DNA from: Planctomycetales bacterium
GTDB lineage: Bacteria; Planctomycetota; Planctomycetia; Pirellulales; Thermoguttaceae
Length of the DNA: 5,407 bases
Direction: 5' to 3'
NCBI GenBank assembly: GCA_007127495.1
Contig: SKZG01000446.1
Location: forward strand, 1 to 5,407
The position numbers and the translations under genes are program-made. This document shows positions 1 to 5,331 of the stretch, piece by piece. Under the pieces are notes generated by a model that was not told the origin of the DNA, searched no databases, and saw only the letters and a program-made list of their open reading frames with translations. Position 1 is the first letter of the stretch. Each line of letters opens with the position of its first letter.

Positions 1-400
1 TCGGTCACTGGTGCGAACGGGCGCGGCGGATTCGATGGTTGCGAGTGTACGAGGGGCACCCCCCCGGCCATGACGAGACACACCAGGGGCCCGACGAACA
101 AGGTGCGGCGCAATACTGTTTTCCACGGATACATAGGTTTCCACGGACCCATAGGTTTGCACGGACCCATAGGTTTGCACGGACCCATAGGTTTGCACGG
201 ACCCATAGGTTTGCACGGACACATAGGGCAACTCCTTCCTTTTGATACACGACCGGCTGAGGGTTCGGTCGAGCAGGTCGTCAGATGGATTAGGGCACCA
301 TAGTACAAACTAGCGAGTGCATACGGCGTTGTCAATGGGCGAACGGTATGCACGGCAGGCGGGCCTCGGCAGACTTTGCCTGTGCAGCAACTTCTACGGT
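1..400. other. Gene-poor stretch downstream of imuB, containing a minisatellite
   Basis: No convincing gene lies here. One plus-strand frame stays open from position 1 to the stop at 301-303, but most of it is the translated 18-bp repeat (a six-residue GPIGLH pattern), and other frames through the repeat are open too, as expected when a repeat unit is a multiple of three. Positions 226-400 show nothing recognisable beyond a weak imperfect hairpin (349-360 with 378-386, three-base bulge, no T tract), so I cannot call a terminator for the imuAB operon. dnaE2, often found after imuB in other bacteria, does not start here. Confidence 0.6.
118..225. repeat. Tandem repeat, 18-bp unit, six copies
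   Basis: Six head-to-tail copies of an 18-bp unit with consensus GGTTTGCACGGACCCATA. Copies at 154, 172 and 190 are identical. The copy at 208 has one change (ACACATA). The copy at 136 has TTCCACGG instead of TTGCACGG. The first, at 118, is the most diverged (GTTTTCCACGGATACATA). The gradient, with degenerate copies at the left and identical ones in the middle, is what slippage or unequal-crossover expansion would leave. There are no spacers, so this is not a CRISPR array. The CCACGGATACATA core recalls TCCGTG-type dispersed minisatellites found between genes in many environmental bacteria; that link is from memory and unverified. Confidence 0.95.
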
Positions 401-2131
401 TCAATCGAATACCCCATGGACAAACCAGCGTCCCGTGTCGAGTTGGCGGAAGAGCCATAGGCGACGGCCGGCGGCGGTTTCCACACGGTAGTAGTCGCGG
501 GCAATCGGCCGTCCACGCCACCAGCCGGTTTCAATCCGCTCGGGGCCCCAACTACCCACCACGCGATGCTCGTCGCCTTCGAAGTCGATGCGGGCCAAGG
601 GGCAAACCGACGGCTCGCCGTGAAACGTCGAACCGAACCCGTGAACGTCGACCATCGGAATCGACTGCAGCGCCGCTGGCTGCGAAAACACGATCAGCGG
701 CCGGGGCGGAGGTTCACCTGCGGGCATCTTTCCGGCTCGCTTCCGGCCAGGCCCGCTGACCAACGGCTCGCCGCGCCAGGCGCGCTCGGGCTGCGCGTCG
801 GGCAACAGCCGTACCGAACAGACCGCCCGCCGGCCCAGCCGGCTGCTGAGCCGCTCGATAAGTTGCGTCAAGGCGTCGCCGCCCGGCCGATCGTTGCCAT
901 CGGCCGGGGCGCCGGCGAACAGAGGCATTTGCCGAGGCACCAGCAGCCCGGTTTCCAGGACCGCTATTTCCACACCGGCCACCGGACCGGCAAGCGGCTC
1001 CTGTTCCAGCTTCAAATGCAAAAGCCCCAGAAGATGTTTCACGTCGGCGGTGGGGCGAAACAGGCCGATGCGGAGCCGCCTGGGAGGAAACACGTCCGAG
1101 TGATCGGCCTGCGGCGCCGTGGTCGAACTCCGGCCGTCCGGCCGGTACACGGCACGCCCGCCGCCCCGGGCAGCCGGCAGGCAGTCGAACCGGCACTCGA
1201 TGTGTATCGCGCCTCGGCCGGCGGCGAGCAGGTCGCGAGCGAGGCGCTCGACCAACGGTTCCAGCGCCGCATGGATGGTCGCGAGCCGGCGCACCGGCTG
1301 CTCGGGCTCCCAAGCGGCGGTGAACTCGGGCTTGGGGCGAACGGCGGCGAGCGGCTCCGGCTGCACGCCCGTGGCCCGGTCCCAACGGCGCAGCAGTTCC
1401 GGCCCGAACCGCGAGGCGAGTTCCTCGCGCCGCAGTGCGGCCAACTGGCCGAGCAGGTCGATGCCCAACTCGTGCAGGAGTTCCGCGGTGCGCGCCGGCA
1501 GTCGCAGCGACTCGATGGGCAACAGCCGCAGCGCGCCCGGCGTTTCGCCCGGAGGAATCAGGAGGACCGGAGAACGCCGGATCAGGAACGCTCCGTGGAA
1601 ATGTGCGATCGCCCAAGCGCCGGCCGGTGTATCGGCCACTGCCGCGCGAATCCGAAACCGCCGGTGGGCGAACCCATCGACGGCCTCCTGGACCAAGGCC
1701 GCCTCGCCGTCGCGGAACCATGGACCGTGCATGGAGAAAGCCGGCGGAGCTTGCCGAATGGCCTCACCATGGGAAAGGCGGGCCGTGGCCGTGATGTCGA
1801 GCAGTAAACTGTCCGGGTGCGGCGCGTCGTCCATGCCGACCAGCGGGCTGAACCGTTCGCAATATTCCGCCCACCGTGCGAGGGCCTCCTGGTCGGCATG
1901 GGGATCGTGCGCGACCACGACCATGCCGAGGTTGCCCAGCCCCTTCACTTCGGCAAGAGGCTGCTCGCGCACGACGCCCAGCGCGGCGGCCTCGTGCGAG
2001 CAGGCAAACACCCGCTCCACGCCGCGCACCTGCCGGCTGAGCACGAGGGGGCGGTCCTCAAGCTCCGGCTGCGCGGCGCGAAGGCGCTGGATCGGCCAGT
2101 TGGGAAGCTGGATACACAGAATACGTTTCAT
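401..2131 (-). CDS. imuB: ImuB: catalytically inactive Y-family DNA polymerase homologue (SOS mutagenesis)
   Basis: A 576-residue protein. ImuB is a Y-family (DinB/UmuC-like) protein that has lost polymerase activity. It acts as a scaffold joining ImuA, the error-prone polymerase DnaE2 and the beta clamp during translesion synthesis. Visible features: residues 1-17 (MKRILCIQLPNWPIQRL) occupy the place of the polymerase DMDxFF motif, and the aspartate-phenylalanine core is gone. Residues 109-113 (LLLDI) stand where active enzymes have SIDE. Residues 209-255 look like the helix-hairpin-helix thumb region. Residues 401-405 (QMPLF) match a clamp-binding motif. Residues 478-576 form the conserved ImuB C-terminal region (ARDYYRVE, RRLWLFR, WFVHGVFD). 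The start is set by the family-typical N-terminus and lies inside imuA, overlapping it by 74 bp. A GGAA 8 nt upstream may serve as ribosome-binding site, with translational coupling to imuA likely. The lost catalytic residues are normal for ImuB, not decay. Confidence 0.93.
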   Translation of the reverse strand: MKRILCIQLPNWPIQRLRAAQPELEDRPLVLSRQVRGVERVFACSHEAAALGVVREQPLAEVKGLGNLGMVVVAHDPHADQEALARWAEYCERFSPLVGMDDAPHPDSLLLDITATARLSHGEAIRQAPPAFSMHGPWFRDGEAALVQEAVDGFAHRRFRIRAAVADTPAGAWAIAHFHGAFLIRRSPVLLIPPGETPGALRLLPIESLRLPARTAELLHELGIDLLGQLAALRREELASRFGPELLRRWDRATGVQPEPLAAVRPKPEFTAAWEPEQPVRRLATIHAALEPLVERLARDLLAAGRGAIHIECRFDCLPAARGGGRAVYRPDGRSSTTAPQADHSDVFPPRRLRIGLFRPTADVKHLLGLLHLKLEQEPLAGPVAGVEIAVLETGLLVPRQMPLFAGAPADGNDRPGGDALTQLIERLSSRLGRRAVCSVRLLPDAQPERAWRGEPLVSGPGRKRAGKMPAGEPPPRPLIVFSQPAALQSIPMVDVHGFGSTFHGEPSVCPLARIDFEGDEHRVVGSWGPERIETGWWRGRPIARDYYRVETAAGRRLWLFRQLDTGRWFVHGVFD

Positions 2132-2780
2132 CGTCGATTTCCACGTCGAGCGTGCGGCCTGCGGACGGCCCGCGGCATCGCAATAGGTGCAATCTCAGGC
2201 GCCGCCGGGCATCCACGCCGGTGGGCAGCGTTTCGACCGACACGCGAATCTCGGCCCAGGAGGGTTCCTTGCGGGCGGTTGCGGGCCGGAGCAACAGTCC
2301 CAGCGTGCCGCCCTCCTCGGCGGCAAGCTGCCAGCGGCGAAAGGTTCGGGCATTTAACCGGCGCGGCCAAACCAGCACCGCGCCCACCCCTTCGCAGCGA
2401 AGCGACTGATCGACCGCCCAGAACTGGTCGGCCTGCGTTGCCACCCGAATCAAAATCACGCGGCGCGGGTCGAGGCCGATCCGTGCCGCCGCGGGCGGAT
2501 AAAACTGCCCGCGACGATCGATCACCGCCAACGCCCGGCCGTTGCACGTGGCCTCGCGGGCGGCGAGGACGGCCAAAGTTGCAGCCCCGGTTCCCGATCC
2601 TTCCGCCAGCCATTCCAGGAGGGTTCCGCGCAGGAGCCCACCCTGAGGCAACAAAGTGTCGAGCGGCGGGCAGCCGCTGGAGAGCCGTTCGACCACCTCT
2701 TTGGGGTAGCCGTGCTCTATTCGCGTAATTTGCGACCGTAACTGCTCGATCCGAATCGTTTTGGCAACGGGTTGTTCCAT
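2058..2780 (-). CDS. imuA: ImuA: RecA-like accessory protein of SOS mutagenesis
   Basis: A 240-residue protein and the first gene of the imuAB operon. ImuA is a RecA/SulA-related protein that works with ImuB and DnaE2 in damage-induced translesion synthesis. Residues 40-69 carry the family pattern: LDTLLPQGGLLRGTLLEWL followed by GSGTGAATL (61-69), which sits where RecA has its Walker A loop but lacks the GKT end, so ATP binding is doubtful. GVGAVLVWP (131-139) is in the Walker B position. The ATG is supported by AAGG 7 nt upstream (2788-2791). The last 24 codons overlap imuB in another frame, which is longer than the usual few bases of operon overlap. The promoter and LexA-like operator lie at 2903-2938, separated from the gene by an inserted MITE. 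Without that insertion the operator would end 13 nt before the start codon. Confidence 0.9.
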   Translation of the reverse strand: MEQPVAKTIRIEQLRSQITRIEHGYPKEVVERLSSGCPPLDTLLPQGGLLRGTLLEWLAEGSGTGAATLAVLAAREATCNGRALAVIDRRGQFYPPAAARIGLDPRRVILIRVATQADQFWAVDQSLRCEGVGAVLVWPRRLNARTFRRWQLAAEEGGTLGLLLRPATARKEPSWAEIRVSVETLPTGVDARRRLRLHLLRCRGPSAGRTLDVEIDDETYSVYPASQLADPAPSRRAAGA

Positions 2781-2787
2781 GACAGTA

Positions 2788-2791
2788 CCTT
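2788..2791 (-). promoter_or_regulatory. imuA ribosome-binding site (AAGG) inside a target-site duplication
   Basis: On the minus strand AAGG precedes the imuA ATG by 7 nt. It falls within the left 9-bp direct repeat that flanks MITE copy A (CCTTACATG on plus, 2788-2796). The other copy (CCGTACATG, 2897-2905) differs only at the second base of this site and would read ACGG. The base of the MITE stem is 4 nt upstream, so a folded leader could limit ribosome access. Confidence 0.7.
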
Positions 2792-2796
2792 ACATG

Positions 2797-2896
2797 GGCT
2801 CTTCCGTTTCTAGGTGCAGGCCGCGATAGTGTAGTAGGCACTCGCCGAGTGCCGTCCCTGAAAACAAGAGCTGTCTGCACCTAGAAACGGAAGAGC
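2797..2896. mobile_element. MITE copy A: palindromic ~100-bp element in the imuA leader
   Basis: A non-coding palindromic element. Positions 2796-2819 and 2875-2898 are perfect inverted repeats (24 of 24). The right end of the stem, and one base on the left, may belong to the target sequence. A second hairpin lies inside at 2837-2853 (GGCACTC-GCC-GAGTGCC). Direct repeats CCTTACATG (2788-2796) and CCGTACATG (2897-2905) flank it, 8 of 9 identical, consistent with a 9-bp target duplication. The same element occurs at 3004-3102 in the same orientation. It carries no transposase, so it must have been moved in trans; 9-bp duplications occur with IS1 and IS4/Tn5-type transposases, but the family is not identified. 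It separates the imuAB promoter from the coding sequence and would be transcribed as leader RNA. It is not a typical terminator, because no T tract follows either arm. Confidence 0.88.
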
Positions 2897-2902
2897 CCGT
2901 AC

Positions 2903-2918
2903 ATGTACAAATATACAG
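2903..2918 (-). promoter_or_regulatory. Putative LexA operator of the imuAB operon
   Basis: The minus strand reads CTGTATATTTGTACAT, which is CTGT-N8-ACAT. The Escherichia coli-type LexA box is CTGT-N8-ACAG with an AT-rich centre; the left half here, including flanking bases (TACTGTATAT), matches that consensus in all ten positions. It covers the -10 of a good promoter directly upstream of an operon that is SOS-controlled in other bacteria. This is circumstantial support. I do not know the LexA motif of this organism's phylum, and other phyla use different boxes. Confidence 0.65.
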
Positions 2919-2938
2919 TAACTCAATGCTCCTGTCAA
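2910..2938 (-). promoter_or_regulatory. Sigma70-type promoter of imuAB
   Basis: On the minus strand a perfect TTGACA (plus 2933-2938), a 17-bp spacer and TATATT (plus 2910-2915, five of six to TATAAT) form a near-consensus promoter in otherwise GC-rich DNA. Transcription would begin near 2902-2904, just outside MITE copy A, giving a leader of roughly 122 nt that contains the whole element. The LexA-like box at 2903-2918 overlaps the -10 and start site, the arrangement expected for repression by occlusion. Confidence 0.72.
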
Positions 2939-2966
2939 ATGGAATGGTTCTGTTTCTTGACGGCTG

Positions 2967-2979
2967 CCGGAACTTCCGG
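2967..2979. repeat. Short palindrome CCGGAACTTCCGG
   Basis: A 6-bp perfect inverted repeat with one central base, between the imuAB promoter and MITE copy B. It could be a protein-binding site for the divergent intergenic region, or chance; nothing else supports a function. Confidence 0.3.
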
Positions 2980-3003
2980 ATACCATGCAGGGTACGTTCG
3001 GGT

Positions 3004-3102
3004 AGCTCTTCCATTTCTAAGTGCAGGCCGCTTCACTGGAGTAGGCACACGCCGTGTGCCGTCCGGAAAACAAGGGCTGTCTGCACTTAGAAACGGAAGA
3101 GC
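3004..3102. mobile_element. MITE copy B: palindromic ~99-bp element
   Basis: Second copy of the element at 2797-2896, same orientation, starts 207 bp apart. Arms 3005-3026 and 3081-3102 pair at 21 of 22 positions. The inner hairpin is 3044-3060 (GGCACAC-GCC-GTGTGCC). A perfect 9-bp direct repeat CGTTCGGGT flanks it (2995-3003 and 3103-3111), clear evidence for transposition with target duplication. Both copies carry one extra unpaired base at the left end (g2797, a3004). Copy-to-copy differences are concentrated in the middle segment (2820-2836 versus 3027-3043). It lies 66 bp before the ATG of the interrupted gene at 3168, and in-frame GTG codons inside it could mislead start prediction for that gene. 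Confidence 0.93.
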
Positions 3103-3167
3103 CGTTCGGGTTGCTCGTGCCGCCCGAACGGTTCCGCCGCTTCGCCTCCACAACCCGCGTGAGACAG

Positions 3168-3785
3168 ATGCCCCGCCTGGTTCGCATCTTGCTGTGTTTC
3201 GTTCTGATTGCGGCCTTCCTGGCCGGTGTCTGGGGCTACGCGCACCGGCAGACGTTGGCGTGGCAGTGGGCCAGTTACCAGGTGGGGGTGGCTGCGTCGT
3301 TCGACGACGCCCGCCGACAGATCGCCCGCTTCGAGCACGCGCCCGACGCCCCCGAACGGCTGCGCGTCCTTGTGGCGAAATGGGGCACCGGCAACCCGCG
3401 ATTCGACCAGTACCTGGCGCAGTACCTCACCGCGGGCGAGAGCAGCACCGCCCTGCGGCGCGCGTTTTCCGAGGAGTTGGCCCGCCGACCGGAACTTCTT
3501 CCGCGCTAGGCGCACTTCTGGTGTTGGCAGGCCTCGCTCGAGCCGGACCGGCAAATAGCGTCGGTTCTGGAATACCTCGACACGTTGGCGCTCGGGGATT
3601 CCGCCCCGTCGCTCACCTGGCGCGAATTGCTCGACGTGCAAGCGATCTTCACGCTCAGTGGCGACACGGACCGGGCCGCGGGCATCAGGCCCGAAACCTG
3701 GCGCGACCACTATCGGGTATGGCGCGAAACCCGCCAGGACCCGATACCCACCCTAACTCGCCCGGAAACCCCGCTACCGAGGTGA
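3168..3785 (+). pseudogene. Membrane-anchored protein of unknown function, interrupted by an in-frame TAG
   Basis: I do not recognise the family. From ATG 3168 the frame gives 113 residues and stops at TAG 3507-3509. Reading on in the same frame gives 91 more sense codons to TGA 3783-3785. The second part keeps coding character: about 80% of third positions are G or C, and it contains a plausible sequence (FWCWQASLEPDRQIASVLEY, then SLTWRELLDVQAIF). The simplest view is a 205-residue gene broken by one nonsense mutation. Residues 4-23 are hydrophobic after a basic start (MPRLVRILLCFVLIAAFLAG), a signal anchor or signal peptide; the rest would lie outside the membrane. The start at 3168 is chosen because the reading frame upstream runs into MITE copy B. 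No strong Shine-Dalgarno is seen. Alternatives: a genuine 113-residue protein, a sequencing error, or stop readthrough. Confidence 0.62.
3711..3746. repeat. Hairpin near the 3' end of the interrupted gene
   Basis: TATCGGGT (3711-3718) pairs with ACCCGATA (3739-3746), and inside it TGGCG (3720-3724) pairs with CGCCA (3732-3736) around the loop CGAAACC. It sits inside the reading frame, about 40 bp before its stop and ahead of the convergent lipoprotein gene. No T tract follows on either strand, so it is not a canonical intrinsic terminator; it may be incidental. Confidence 0.4.
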
Positions 3786-3798
3786 GGAACCCGTCAGG

Positions 3799-4095
3799 CT
3801 ACGGGCCGATGCTTGGCGGATCGTCGGCAAGGAAATCGCGTGGGCCGCGTGTGGTGTAATACGGGTACGCAACGGCGCCGGTCGGTGGTCCGGCTTGCAT
3901 CGTTCCGGACCCGTGATGCCCCGTGCCGGAGCCCCGGCCGCGCAGCCAGCCGAGCATGTCGCCGCCCCCCTTTTCGCAGGTCTTTGGTGTGCGGGCGCAG
4001 CTTCCGCGGATCAGCCCCATCGGGCGTGTGCAAGCGCATCCGCTGAAGCTGATCATCGCGGCCAGGGTCGCGAATACGAAAAGCGTTCGTCTCAT
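3799..4095 (-). CDS. Small planctomycete-type lipoprotein, function unknown
   Basis: A 98-residue protein. The N-terminus is a lipoprotein signal peptide: basic MRR, a hydrophobic stretch (LFVFATLAAMISFSG), then Cys20 in FSGC, an acceptable though not ideal lipobox because position -3 is phenylalanine. The mature part has three more cysteines (22, 33, 40), a glycine-rich middle (52-75) and the tail YYTTRGPRDFLADDPPSIGP (79-98). I recall this kind of tail in short planctomycete hypothetical proteins; its role is unknown. The start is supported by AAGGA 9 nt upstream. The gene converges with the interrupted gene, leaving 13 bp between stops, and diverges from the metallophosphatase. It would be lipid-anchored at a membrane facing the periplasm. 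Confidence 0.8.
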   Translation of the reverse strand: MRRTLFVFATLAAMISFSGCACTRPMGLIRGSCARTPKTCEKGGGDMLGWLRGRGSGTGHHGSGTMQAGPPTGAVAYPYYTTRGPRDFLADDPPSIGP

Positions 4096-4435
4096 TTCTT
4101 CGATTCCTTATGGCTCTTGCGGCCGCAGGGGACAATGCCGGATTGGTGAATGTCGTACGTCGCACCATGCGAGCGGCGCGCTCGCAGGTGGGAAGCCATC
4201 GGTGTGGTTGCGGGCAGCCGCGCCAGGGCTTCTTACAGAAGACATCGGCCCCGACAATCCCTAGCATCCAGAAAATCGGCACAGGTGGTGCTTTCGGCAC
4301 CGTGAATTGGTACCCGATCGTACGCCGCGTAGTAAGATAGGAATAGCAGGCAAAGGTTACCGGCGGCCTGCGCCAACGACTACAAACGGTTACCCGCTTT
4401 ACCGGACCCTCCTTGGCTGATACCCTACCAAGATC
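4096..4435. other. Divergent intergenic region between lipoprotein and phosphatase genes
   Basis: 340 bp without a supportable gene. It should hold the promoters for both flanking genes, but I see no near-consensus -35/-10 pair. A GC-rich hairpin lies at 4163-4190: GCGAGC (4169-4174) pairs with GCTCGC (4180-4185), extended by CACC/GGTG. Further right, GGTTACC-type words recur around 4355-4365 and 4388-4396, possibly repeated binding sites or chance. Confidence 0.5.
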
Positions 4436-5302
4436 ATGGTTGCGTCGATCGATTATATTGAGCGAATCGTCGGTTACTTCGGGAAGGGTGCCGAGGCCAA
4501 TCGTCAAACAGCCGGCCGCAAGGGAAACATCGTTGAGCTGACGCCCGAACTGGCCGACGAAGTGATGATTACCGGCGACTTGCACGGGCACCGGCGGAAC
4601 TTCAATCGGATCAAGAGCACGGCGGCATTGGCGCAAAACCCGCGCCGCCACCTGATCCTCCAAGAAGTCTGTCACGGAGGGGCAACGTACCAGCAAAGCG
4701 GCGGATGCATGTCGCACACCGTGTTGGAAGACGTCGCCCGCTTGAAAACCGAGTTCCCGGACCGCGTTCATTTCATCCTGGGCAATCACGAGTTGGCCGA
4801 GCTGGCGGATTACCCCATCCAAAAGAATCGGCAGATGCTGAACCTGCTGTTCCGCCTTGGGCTTCAGCAGATGTACGGCCCGGCGACCGACCACGTGCGG
4901 GCGGCCATCGAGCCGTTTCTGCGCAGTTCACCTTTGGCGGTCCGATTGCCGCACGGCGTGTTCGTGTCGCACAGCATCCCGGAAAAGTGCGATGAACGGC
5001 CGTTCGACGTCTCGATCTTCTCGCGCGAGCTTGAGGAGATCGATTTTTTCGAGCGTACCGGCATTTTTGAATTGGTTTGGGGGCGCGACTACCGCGAAGA
5101 AAACGCACGCGCCTTCGCGGAACAGGTCGGCGCCCGGTTGCTCATCAACGGGCACGAACCCTGCCCGCGGGGGTTCAACACGCCGAACCGCTTCCAGCTC
5201 ATCGTCGATTGCTGCAACGCCACGGCGGTCTACCTCATTCTGCCGACGGAACGCGAGTTGAGCTACGACGAAGTCGTTGAGCGCGTGCAGAAGCTCGATT
5301 GA
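4436..5302 (+). CDS. Calcineurin-like metallophosphatase with an altered metal-binding motif II
   Basis: A 288-residue protein of the metallo-dependent phosphatase fold, closest in motif style to PPP protein phosphatases and ApaH-like enzymes. Motifs in order: GDLHGH (47-52, metal ligands Asp48 and His50), GNHE (116-119), SHS (178-180, His179) and NGHEP (238-242, His240). The GDxxDRG motif II, which gives the bridging aspartate, is absent: the corresponding strand reads LILQEVCHGG (73-82), where Gln/Glu or His80 might substitute. VWGRDY (214-219) resembles the WSDP region of PPP enzymes. Substrate cannot be told: phosphoprotein, dinucleotide polyphosphate or another phosphoester. No signal peptide, so cytosolic. 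The ATG at 4436 has no clear Shine-Dalgarno; it is chosen because it is the first in frame and leaves a normal-length N-terminus. Confidence 0.85.
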   Translation: MVASIDYIERIVGYFGKGAEANRQTAGRKGNIVELTPELADEVMITGDLHGHRRNFNRIKSTAALAQNPRRHLILQEVCHGGATYQQSGGCMSHTVLEDVARLKTEFPDRVHFILGNHELAELADYPIQKNRQMLNLLFRLGLQQMYGPATDHVRAAIEPFLRSSPLAVRLPHGVFVSHSIPEKCDERPFDVSIFSRELEEIDFFERTGIFELVWGRDYREENARAFAEQVGARLLINGHEPCPRGFNTPNRFQLIVDCCNATAVYLILPTERELSYDEVVERVQKLD

Positions 5303-5311
5303 GCCGAAGTG

Positions 5312-5331
5312 GCCGTGCCGATCACCACGGC
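5312..5331. terminator. Possible bidirectional terminator hairpin between convergent genes
   Basis: GCCGTG (5312-5317) pairs with CACGGC (5326-5331) around an eight-base loop, in the gap between two convergent stop codons and reaching into the end of the minus-strand gene. No T tract is present, so intrinsic termination is uncertain. Confidence 0.3.

Noticed and set aside
118..225. CRISPR array
   Set aside because: The units are 18 bp, head to tail, with no spacers between them.
566..1807. Long plus-strand open frame of 413 codons, and another at 1119-2186
   Set aside because: Both are antisense shadows of imuB in GC-rich DNA; their translations are arginine-rich with no recognisable domain.
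2796..2898. Rho-independent terminator at the palindrome in front of imuA
   Set aside because: Neither arm is followed by a T tract, and the sequence recurs at 3004-3102 with target duplications, so it is a mobile element; weak termination is still possible.
2791..2904. A 5-bp TACAT target duplication for MITE copy A
   Set aside because: It needs unequal offsets at the two ends; the 9-bp reading fits the same borders as copy B, whose repeat is perfect.
3507..3509. Pyrrolysine or other programmed recoding at the TAG
   Set aside because: No pyrrolysine machinery or recoding structure is visible nearby, and a plain nonsense mutation is simpler.
2903..3859. Plus-strand 318-codon frame through the MITE and the interrupted gene
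   Set aside because: It reads through the palindromic element, lacks the hydrophobic N-terminal anchor, and is rich in arginine, proline and glycine, as expected for an off-frame shadow.
3794..4894. Minus-strand open frame of 366 codons spanning the lipoprotein and half of the phosphatase
   Set aside because: It overlaps two better supported genes and the intergenic spacer, and its product has mixed, low-complexity composition.
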